This document shows positions 10,790 to 18,543 of a stretch of DNA of 18,543 nt, piece after piece. Positions within the stretch are counted from its first letter, which is position 1. The number at the start of each line of letters is the position of its first letter. Made by a program: the position numbers and the translations under genes. The stretch covers positions 12,602 through 31,144 of the forward strand of contig MU001514.1 in NCBI GenBank assembly GCA_010093485.1, in the 5' to 3' direction. Source of the DNA: Karstenula rhodostoma CBS 690.94. Its lineage: Eukaryota > Ascomycota > Dothideomycetes > Pleosporales > Didymosphaeriaceae. Under the pieces are notes generated by a model, which searched no databases, was not told the origin of the DNA, and saw only the letters and a list, made by a program, of their open reading frames with translations.

Positions 10790-12221
10790 AGGTATTAAAC
10801 TTTACCTCCTCTAATAGTCCTATACCTAATTATAGTAATAAAAGTAATAAGGATAAATTTAATAGTAAAAACCTCTTTATAAAGGACTTTATAATTACTA
10901 AAGACTAAATATATTAATAGAATTCTTCTATTTAGTAATTTTTAAATCCTATAAACCTAAACTATCTATAGAAATCTATACTTCTATCTAAAGAATTAAA
11001 CTATATATTAGTATTTTATTAGAAGCTTAAAAATATTTAAATAAGTACTTACTTTATTTATAATTACTAGTAGTTTAATTTCTATATTATCTAGAGAGAG
11101 TATAATAACTATTATTAAAATTAAATAAAAAGTAATAAACTAGATTTTATTTTATTATATAGAAATAGAAATAATATAAATTTAGAGTCTCTATTTTTAT
11201 TATTACTACCTCTTATTAATATAGAAAAATATTTATTTACTTAGGTTTAGATTACTATAGAGATATATACCTATAGGGGTACCTAATACTATTATTATAA
11301 TTATATTTATAACTTTATTATTAATATAGTAATACCTTTTTCTTAACTTCTATAGTTTCTTTAAGAGGTTAAAATTATTATTCTAAAGTCTATCTAAATT
11401 AAGGAGAATAACCTAGATTAGATTAATTACTAATTTAAAAAGAATTATTATATATACTATTTTATTATATAATAGTAGCTCCTATTTCTAGTTATCTATT
11501 ATTCTAGATACTAAAATATTATTATTAATTATAAAACTTTTATATTTCTTTTTATTAATAGTTCTATTAAATAGTAACTAGAGGTTTTTTACCTTAGTTT
11601 TAAAAACTCTAGTTCTAGTTAAATAACTAATACTATATTTAATACCTTTTTTAGCTAGTAGTTTTATTTTTAAATATAGGTAGTATACTATCTAGTATTA
11701 TTTCTATATAAAAAAAAAGATAAAAGTATATATAATAGTAATAAAAAAGATAGTACTAAGGATAATATATATAAAAATAAAAATAAACCTCTAGAGATTT
11801 TAGTTATACCTAATTTAAGTATAGCTATTTTTAAATTTAAATCTTTTTAAAACTAAATTTATTTTTATACTAGTTATATTTACCTCTCTATAAAAGCTAT
11901 TTATTTAATACTAATTACTAAATTTATTAGAAGTATTTACTATTTAAGTCTTATATTCCCTTTACTATACTTTACTAGTATAGATAATTATAATAAGTTT
12001 TATCTATAAGAAGTTAATTTTATTATCTATATATATTATTTTCTTTATTATAAAGATAGATATTTTATTTACTATTCTTAATTTTAGTTTACTCTATTTA
12101 ATATAATAATATAGAAGATATCTATAATATAGATTAATTTTATAATTAAGTAAAATATTAATAGTTTTCTATTATAGGCTAAAGATATTTAGACTATCTT
12201 TTTAGGGCCTAATTAAGGAGT

Positions 12222-12224
<3 letters not shown>
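10790..12224 (+). pseudogene. Helitron protein N-terminal part: DUF6570-like and Helitron_like_N relic
   Basis: A single frame (codons starting at 10801) reads from about 10790 to the insertion at 12225, with TAA and TAG as former Gln or Trp codons. It opens with an acidic Ser/Asp/Glu-type stretch at about 10815-10900. Around 11225-11340 it resembles the start of DUF6570, where an E-x-x-LIARV-type segment leads to the YRG-x-x-Y motif; TYRGT lies at 11269-11283. A YY-x-RY-x-x-III segment at 11494-11530 matches the HPGY-x-D-x-x-(V/I) part of that domain. From 11956 the reading FPLLYFTS-x-DYN, then about 60 codons later F-x-FTLFN, resembles Helitron_like_N (FP-x-LYP-x-G-x-x-DY ... RF-x-x-FN). 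No ATG remains. The frame is then split by a poly(T) tract and the SINE-like insertion. Confidence 0.65.
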
Positions 12225-12255
<31 letters not shown>

Positions 12256-12803
12256 TAAACCCCTAGGAGGAGCTATCTAGTATTAAGAAAATATCTAAAT
12301 ATTCTATATAATTCTATTACTAGCTCTATAATTATTCTTTTTAATAAGTTATCTATTTAGATTTAGTTTCTTTCTATTTTAAATCTAGTTTTATTTCTAT
12401 TTAGAACTAGTTTACTATACTAGTCTATTTAGAAATTAAATTATTTCTATTTAGAACTAGTTTACTATACTAGTCTATTTAGAAATTAAACTATTTCTAT
12501 TTAAATAGTTTCTAGTTTATTTAAATTAACTTTCTCTATTTTTCCTTTTTAGATATTTATTTATAAGTTATCTCTAACTTAATTAGGAATTTTTCGTCCC
12601 CTAATAAAGACTAGTATAAATTAAAGTAATACTTTATTTTTTTTAAACTTTTAAAGTTATATTTAATAGACTAACTTTAATAGAATTTAATACCTTTTTA
12701 TTAGAATAATCTTATCCCCTACTCTACTACTAAACCGCTATTTTAGTGCTTAGATTAGGTCTAGTATCTACGAAATACAAAGTTACTTCTTCTAGGAAGT
12801 TCG
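12225..12803 (-). mobile_element. SINE-like poly(A) element 1 (579 bp)
   Basis: This insertion sits inside the Rep domain of Helitron copy 2. On the minus strand it starts with CGAACTTCCTAGAAGAAG at 12803 and ends in a poly(A) tail of about 24 (the T run at 12225-12248, following target TT). It is flanked by a perfect 13-bp target-site duplication, ATTAAGGAGTATT, at 12212-12224 and 12804-12816. Together the tail and the long duplication indicate target-primed reverse transcription. It shares both ends and its interior with the element at 17927-18448, so both appear full length. No coding region is visible. tRNA-type A and B boxes could not be recognised, so SINE is a structural label; a LINE-derived non-autonomous element is the alternative. 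It keeps TG at 12747, CA at 12778 and four CpGs, which makes it less RIPed than its host. Confidence 0.85.
12391..12490 (-). repeat. Perfect 50-bp tandem duplication inside SINE-like element 1
   Basis: Units 12391-12440 and 12441-12490 are identical at all 50 positions, and a partial third unit begins at 12491. The sister element at 17927-18448 has one unit. The array therefore varies in number within the family, and the duplication here probably arose after the last round of RIP. Confidence 0.9.
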
Positions 12804-12816
12804 ATTAAGGAGTATT

Positions 12817-14150
12817 ACTAATTAACTCTATTATTTATATAGATACCTTACTCTAGAGAATATAACTATACTAGTAATAAAAAAATAAAAAACTTAGTAT
12901 TATAGTAAGTTATTATAACTTTAATTACCTAATACCTACCTAATACTTTCTAGATTAAATAGTTAAAAAACCTTACTTTATTTATAACTTTTTTTACTAC
13001 TAATAATTTTTAGTATAATCTCCTCTAGTTTATACTATAATTTAAAGAGTAGTAAGTAGTAATCTTAAATATATAAAAGAAATTTATTTAGAACTTTTTA
13101 AAAAAATATTTTTATATTATAGTTTACTATTTCTATATTTAATTTACTATATTTAAAAAATATATTTATATCTCTTTTCTTAATATCTAAGACCTCTAGA
13201 ATTACTATAAATAGTAGGGGTATAGAAGTATCTATAATTATAAACTCTACTATATTAGTAATACTCTAGATTTAAATCTAGAATTAGATTCTTTAGCTAT
13301 AAAGACTAATATTAAATATTTAGTCTAATACTAGTTTAATACTATTTTAGTAACCTATTCTAATCTAATATAATTTAATAATATTATTATTCTAATTAAT
13401 ACTATAATACTATTATTACTTTTTTTTATAGAAATAAAATTTAATAACTAGGAATTATTATTAATTTTTATTTAGAATTATATATACTAATATATTTCTA
13501 ATTACTATCTTTAAAAAAATATTATTATAGAAGAAAAAATCTATAAGTTTAGAACTCTTTAGTTTACTTATTTATACCCTATTTTTATTATTTCCCCTAA
13601 GAAGTAATATAGATATTTTAAACTTATTTATAATTATATATAACTTAATCCTTTCTATTCTATATTAGTATTAGGCTAGAGGGCTAATACTAATATCTAA
13701 GTCTATATTAATATAGCTAGTATAGTTTAATATATTAGTATATATATTTTAAAGACTAAAAAATATACTATTTCTTATATAAATTTTATAGTATTTATTT
13801 TTTCTTATTTAAGTAAAAATTATACTTTTACTTTATTTATATTTAAGCTTATAAATAAAATAATTAAAAAAAGAAATTATTTAGTCTAAAAAGTTATATA
13901 TATATTATTTAGCCTTCTACTTATATAGTCTATTTAGATTATAATACCCTACTAAGTTTCTTTATTAAGTTTTACTATAGCTTATCTAAGCTCGCGAAAT
14001 ATTATATTTAATATAGATTATAATAAATATTAATTACTAGTCTAAAAAAATATAATCTACTATATTCTTTTTTTACTAAGTCTAATAAATAAATAAGGAA
14101 GAGTTTAATTCTAATAGTACTTTATTCTAGAATAGAAAGTTAATACTCTA
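12817..14150 (+). pseudogene. Helitron Rep (HUH endonuclease) domain relic, copy 2
   Basis: The Rep sequence resumes directly after the target-site duplication. The reading LINSIIYIDTLLQR just after the insertion resembles the family segment L-x-NSI-x-R-x-x-x-x-LRGT. Rep motif 1 is seen at about 12975-13025 as TLFITFFTTNNFQ, from the (T/G)LF-x-TF-x-AAD-x-x-W stretch. The HUH histidines correspond to Tyr-Asn-Tyr codons at 13233-13241, and the two-tyrosine motif to codons 13731-13754. The frame changes at least once between the first and second of these segments, so small indels or a lost intron are likely. The 64-bp insertion at 13947-14010 interrupts the region after the tyrosine motif. Confidence 0.68.
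13947..14010 (+). mobile_element. Short 5'-truncated retroinsertion A (64 bp)
   Basis: This sequence is absent from copy 1 at the matching position (about 2323). It is flanked by a duplication whose core, TAGATTATAATA, is perfect at 13935-13946 and 14014-14025; over 15 bp there is one mismatch. It is the reverse complement of the first 60 or so bases of insertion B, with which it shares the terminus ...CTCGCGAAATATTATATTTA. It keeps two CpGs. A shared 3' end, a different 5' end and a 12-15-bp duplication are typical of 5' truncation during target-primed reverse transcription. Confidence 0.75.
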
Positions 14151-14612
14151 GAAATATAAGGAATATTTATTTATATTTAATAGTTTTTACTATATTAACT
14201 TCCTTCTATATTTTAATTATAAGAGTAAAATCTCTTTTAAATAATTTAAAACTAAACTATATATTTTATTCTATTATCTATAATACTCTCTTATATTAAA
14301 TTTAGCCTATTTTTATTATATTAAATTTATATTTTATTATTTCTTCTAGTATATAGATAATATTTATAACTTTTAGAAATAGTTATTTAAAACTAATACT
14401 AAGGCCTATTACTATTATTATATATATTATACTTATAAATATATTAATTATTATAGAGATAATCTTAATTAGGTAGAAGTAAAGAATTTAAAACTTAAAG
14501 AAATACCTATTTAAAACTAATTTAAGTTAAATAAGCTAGTAGCTTAAGGATCTACTATTAATAATAAGCTAGTTAACTAAAATATACTAGAGTTTAGATT
14601 TATTAATTATAT

Positions 14613-15061
14613 TAAATATAATACTTCGCGAGCTTAGATAAGTTATAGTAAAACTTAATAAAGGAACTTAGTAGAATACTAAAATATAAATATTTTAAAT
14701 AGTTTAAAAATTATAAATTATTCTTCTTTAGTAGGCTTTTACTTATATAAAGACTAGACTAGATATATATATCTTTTATAATTAGATCTAAATTAGATAT
14801 ATACTAAGTAGTTATAGAATACTTATAATTTAAAATAAGTTAATTAGCTATTAGTATTAAATATTAGTACTATTATTAGTTAGTTAGTTACCTTAATAGT
14901 AAAATAATAGATAAAAAACTATACTATTCTCTATATAGTACTATATAATATAGTTATCTATTATTTACTACCTCTATTATCTCTATACTATATACTATAT
15001 TTATTAGGCCTTATTAAGTATTAAATATTTTTATTTTTTCTCGCTATATCTATTACCATCC
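14613..15061 (-). mobile_element. Short retroinsertion B of the same family (about 449 bp)
   Basis: This is absent from copy 1 (empty site at about 2911). The flanking duplication is TATTAATTATATTAA at 14601-14615 and TATTAACTATACTAA at 15062-15076; the differences are C/T only. Its minus-strand 3' end (14613-14678) matches insertion A. Its 5' end is GGATGGTAATAGATATAGCG on the minus strand and still contains the unmutated sites CA (15057) and CG (15041). No reading frame or poly(A) tail is visible. It may be a full-length SINE-like element or a truncated copy of a longer LINE; its 5' end cannot be judged from one copy. Confidence 0.75.
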
Positions 15062-15191
15062 TATTAACTATACTAAGGACTAGAGTACTAAGAAATATAA
15101 TAACTACTAGAATCTAAATAATTTAATTTACTAAAAGTAATTAATTTAAAAGTATTTTATTACTAGAATAGAATAGTATAATACTAACTCT

Positions 15192-16600
15192 AATACTCTA
15201 ACTACTTAATAAAGAATTACTTTTAATATAGTAATAAACTATTTTAAGATAATTTTTAATAAAAAAATATTATTATAGCTTTTTATTAATCTTAATAGAA
15301 AAGCTAGTACTAGTAAAACCTATATTATTAAAATAATTTTAACTTATTTTAATTAACTAGCTAAGGAAGTAGATATATTATTTCCTATTATTTAATTTAT
15401 ACTTACTAGAGTTACTATATTCTTAATTAATAGCTAAATAATTAATAGTCTTTTCTAGATTCTAGTTATATATATAGAAGGAATTATATTATTACTACTA
15501 TTTACTACTATTTTATAGTAGTTATAGATTACGTTTTCTTTTATATACTATTTTATTATTAATAAAAAGTTTATAGTTAGTTTTAATATACTAGCTTAGA
15601 TTAGTATCTAATTTAATAAAATCTATTTTTAATTTATATACCTTTTTTTTACTAGCCTAAATATTATTATATTTAGAGACTTTTACTAGTTATTACTTAT
15701 TATCTAGCGACCTTTATATAATTTATTATTAAGTAAAGAATCTATTAATACCTATATAAAATAGCTCTACTAGTAATTCTTAAAAACTATTATTCTTAAT
15801 ATTATTTAATACTAATAAGGAAATAGTAAGACTAACTTTTAAAATACTCTTTTATAACTTTAAATTAATAAAAGTATTTAGTAGGACTAGTTACTATTCT
15901 AAACTTATTATAAGACTATTTTTTTAAATTTAGAAATAAATACTTTCTATAATTCTATATACCTCTATATTAAGTACTATAAGGTTAATATAATTAATTA
16001 TAATTATTTTTAGAACTAATACTAGCTAGTATTAGTTTATTATATTAAATATAATAATTCTATATATATAATAATACTATTAATAAAAACTAGTAATTTA
16101 AAGAGTAAATTTTTTTTTTATTAGTATTATAGTTATATTTCTAGCTAATATTTAAACTAAATATAGTTTTATTAATAGAACTATTAGTAAGGTTAATAAT
16201 ATTATATAGTATCTAGCTACTATAAACTATATAAAGGAATCCCCTTTAGTTATTTTTACTATTTTTAATTAGTATATAGGGTCTAGTCTATATACTATAG
16301 AGGTAAATAAGGTAATTATATCTATTTTTCTTATATTTTATAAGTTTCTTTATAACTAAATAGTTATTATATAGATTTAGTTTTCTTTTTATTTAGTATA
16401 GACTATTATAGTATATAAGTTCTAAGGTTTTAATTTTACTTTAGCTAGAATACTTATATTTAAGAAGAAGAACTTTATTACTAATTTATTATATATTACT
16501 TTATTATATATATAGAGTATTAAAAGTTTTATATTTAAAACTTCTTTTCCTTTCTAGTATCTAAGGTCTAAAGATAGAAAATATATAAAAAAAAAAAAAA
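15192..16600 (+). pseudogene. Helitron Pif1-like helicase domain relic, copy 2
   Basis: This is the counterpart of 3033-4430 with the same motif order. Walker A is at 15303-15320 (A-S-T-S-K-T), the (S/G)DF-x-QLPP motif begins at about 15660, the LENK-equivalent is at 16092-16106 (now LKSK), and the FPLSLAW-equivalent is at about 16381-16420. Relative to copy 1 it carries an insertion of about 20 bp near 15790-15810 and a 2-nt contraction of the T run at 16110-16119, which shifts the frame for the rest of the domain. A pure A run lies at about 16587-16602 near the former C terminus. Copy 2 is thus damaged by indels as well as by RIP. Confidence 0.85.
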
Positions 16601-16602
16601 AA

Positions 16603-17926
16603 GTTAAATTAATTATTTTTATATTTAGAAACTATTTTCTAGTTATTATAAGGCCTAATACCTTTTAGTATATTTAATATTCTATTTTTTACTAATTTAT
16701 TATTTAGTTCTTATTCTTAGTACTATAAAGTATATTTATAATTTAATCTATATTATTAAATAGATTCTTCTTATTACTAAATACTATATTTAGAATATAA
16801 GTAGTTTTTTTATTAATAAATCTACTTACTCTAAATATATAAATTCTAACTTATTAATAATATTAAATACTATAGCTAATACTTTACTTATAAAATAAAG
16901 TATAGTATATATTTTTTATATAGACTAGAAAATAGTAAAGTAATATTTTTTTTATATATATTCTAATATACTATATAGACTATAGATTAGTAAAAGAAAC
17001 TAGTAAATTAAATTATATAAAATAAACTAATAAGTACCCTCTTCTACTTAAACTATAGAATTATAAATAATAGATAAATAATTTTTAAAATCTTATATAT
17101 AGAGAGATATTATATAGCTAATAAAATTATCTTATATAGTATATAGTATTATATTAAATTAGTTAAAAATACTATAATTTAAATAGAAACTTATTTTTAT
17201 ATTCTTTTAAACTAATATTTTTTTTATTAAAATTAGATTCTAAACTTATATATTTAATCTAGCTAGTATTTACTTTATTTATACTTAGTAGATATTAGTA
17301 AAATATTAGTTTTAGAATATTTATATATTTATAAATAGGAGATCTTTATTCTATAGATTATTAAATAAGGTTTTAAAATCCTAGTAAAGATAGTTTTATT
17401 TCTAGTATAAAGTTTTAAAATATTTAATAATTTTATTTCTTATAATAATTTAAGTATTAAATATAGTTATATTTTTAATATTAATCTTAATATTAAAAAC
17501 CTCTTACTTAAAGGTCTTTTAGTCTATTTTAACTTTTTTTTTTTTATTTCTCTTAAAACTAGTAGATAGGTTAAGTAATTACTAGTCTAAAGTTTTTAAT
17601 AATAAAACTTTAATATTAGTTAAGGTATTAAGTAGTTAAATAGATATTAGTATTATTAGAGTTAGAATAAAGAAATTAAAAATATTAAAATACTAAATTT
17701 ATTTTTTTATAAATTATTTAGTCTTAATTTTCTTAATATTTTAGCTAGTATAGACTACTATTTTATAGTACTAAATAGTTTTAGTATTAAAGCTATTAAA
17801 TATATTAATATTTAATATTATTTAATATTTCTTTAACTTATTATATTATATTATATATATTATTTAATTAGATATATAATTATTTTAGTATATTAGACTA
17901 GTCTCTTATTAGTAACTAATTAATAT
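16603..17926 (+). other. Helitron 3' region downstream of the helicase, copy 2
   Basis: This is co-linear with 4440-5755 of copy 1, with mostly transition differences. No domain was recognised. It is broken at its end by SINE-like element 2 and resumes at about 18449. Confidence 0.5.
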
Positions 17927-18448
17927 TAAACTTTCTAGGAAAAGTAACTTTATATTTCGCGGATACTAGACCTAATCTAAATACTAAAATAGCGGTTTAG
18001 TAGTAGGGTAGGGGATAAGATTACTCTAATAAGGAGGTATTAAATTCTATTAAAATTAGTCTATTAAATATAACTTTAAAAGTTTAAAAAAGTAAAGTAT
18101 TACTTTAATTTATACTAGTCTTTATTAGGGGATAAAAAATTCCTAATTAAGTTAGAAATATCTTATAAATAAATATCTAAAAAGGGAAAAATAAGGAAAA
18201 TTAATTTAAATAGACTAGAAACTATCTAATTAGAAATAGTTTAATTCCTAAATAGGCTAGTATAGTAAACTAGTTCTAAATAGGAATAAAACTAGACCTA
18301 AAATAGAAAGGAACTAGGCCTAAATAGATAACTTATTAAAAAGAATAATTATAGAGCTAGTAATAGAATTATATAGAATATCTAAATATTTTCTTAATAC
18401 TAGATAGCTCCTCCTAGGGGTTTATTTTTTAAAAAAAAAAAAAAAAAA
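17927..18448 (+). mobile_element. SINE-like poly(A) element 2 (about 522 bp)
   Basis: This is the sister of element 1 in the opposite orientation. It starts with TAAACTTTCTAGGAAAAG and ends in about 20 A (18431-18450). The internal match to the reverse complement of 12225-12803 covers the whole length, including the CCTCCTAGGGGTTTATTTTT stretch just before the tail. It has one 50-bp internal unit instead of two. A short duplication, AATTAATA (17918-17925 and 18449-18456), flanks it; its exact length is ambiguous because of the A tail. Copy 1 shows the empty site at about 5755. It keeps CpGs near 17958 (two) and 17993. No coding region is visible. Confidence 0.82.
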
Positions 18449-18543
18449 AATTAATAATTAGCTATATAGCTAGTAGAAAGGTATTTTTCTAGAATTTAAA
18501 GTAATATATATTATCTACTATTTTATTATATTTTATAATAAGC
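18449..18543 (+). other. Helitron copy 2 resumes after SINE-like element 2
   Basis: These 95 bases match 5755-5833 of copy 1 closely, with C/T and G/A differences, and run off the end of the window. Confidence 0.8.

Larger units (their letters stand above)
10790..18543 (+). mobile_element. Helitron relic, copy 2, with four nested insertions; runs off the window
   Basis: This is a longer copy of the element at 1503-5833. From N to C terminus of the former protein it carries an acidic leader, a DUF6570-like part, Helitron_like_N, Rep (HUH) and a Pif1-like helicase, followed by the same 3' region as copy 1. It is broken by a SINE-like element (12225-12803), a short insertion of 64 bp (13947-14010), one of about 449 bp (14613-15061), and a second SINE-like element (17927-18448). 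Removing these restores co-linearity with copy 1. The 5' limit is set at the first consistent frame and is only approximate; the 3' end lies outside the window. Confidence 0.85.

Noticed and set aside
12225..12248. T run as a transcription terminator
   Set aside because: It is the reverse complement of the poly(A) tail of the SINE-like element, and the matching A run ends its sister at 18450.
13947..15061. A 1.1-kb DNA transposon or MITE with terminal inverted repeats at 13947-14010 and 14613-14678
   Set aside because: The interior is continuous Helitron sequence matching copy 1, each end has its own target-site duplication, and the right-hand part continues for about 380 bp beyond the inverted repeat.
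12225..18448. A 6.2-kb element bounded by inverted repeats (the two poly(A) units as its ends)
   Set aside because: The two units have different target-site duplications, and copy 1 shows an empty site at the right-hand one. They are independent retroinsertions.
1..18543. Many long open reading frames on both strands
   Set aside because: TGA cannot occur without TG, and there are only two ATG triplets, so apparent ORFs are an effect of composition. None is offered as a CDS.
1..18543. Mitochondrial or plastid DNA because of the very high A+T content
   Set aside because: Organelle genomes do not lack CpA and TpG, and they need ATG codons. The Helitron relics and transition-only differences between repeat copies point to nuclear RIPed DNA.
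1..18543. Telomere or centromere satellite
   Set aside because: No TTAGGG-type array and no long high-copy satellite are present. The AT richness is explained by RIPed transposons.

Overview
The window looks like nuclear, AT-rich, transposon-derived DNA from a filamentous ascomycete (Pezizomycotina). The main evidence is its mutation pattern. CpA and TpG are almost absent on both strands: I found about six by eye in 18.5 kb, at 364, 8245, 8442, 12747, 12778 and 15057. TpA is everywhere, CpG is very rare (about 26), and CpT and CpC persist. This is the signature of repeat-induced point mutation (RIP, CpA to TpA) carried essentially to completion. Only two ATG triplets remain in six frames, and every CAA, CAG or TGG codon has become a stop. 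No intact protein gene is present, and I saw no tRNA, rRNA or CRISPR array. The species cannot be named from this sequence.

Layout. 1-1502: RIP-saturated DNA of unknown origin with a 12-bp tandem array at 1031-1115. 1503-5833 or beyond: a 5'-truncated Helitron (copy 1, + strand) with recognisable Rep (HUH) and Pif1-type helicase relics. 6183-6686: a 191-bp tandem repeat, 2.6 units. 6690-10790: unidentified relic DNA, including a somewhat less mutated stretch at about 8240-9615. About 10790 to the window end: a second, longer copy of the same Helitron (copy 2, + strand) that keeps the N-terminal DUF6570-like and Helitron_like_N parts.

Copy 2 is a host for nested insertions. Two poly(A)-tailed SINE-like elements with the same 5' and 3' ends lie in opposite orientations (12225-12803, minus; 17927-18448, plus). 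Two short insertions (13947-14010, plus; 14613-15061, minus) share one terminus but differ at the other, as expected for 5'-truncated retrotransposed copies. Each insertion has its own target-site duplication, and the Helitron sequence between them aligns continuously with copy 1. Surviving CpG, CpA and TpG sites are concentrated in these short insertions, so they are younger than the Helitrons or too short to be RIPed efficiently.

Nothing here works as a gene system today. The window is a layered record of Helitron duplication, genome defence by RIP, and later retroelement insertion. I found no evidence of a previously undescribed functional system. The least familiar items are the SINE-like family with its internal 50-bp repeat, the short truncated family, and the completeness of the RIP.
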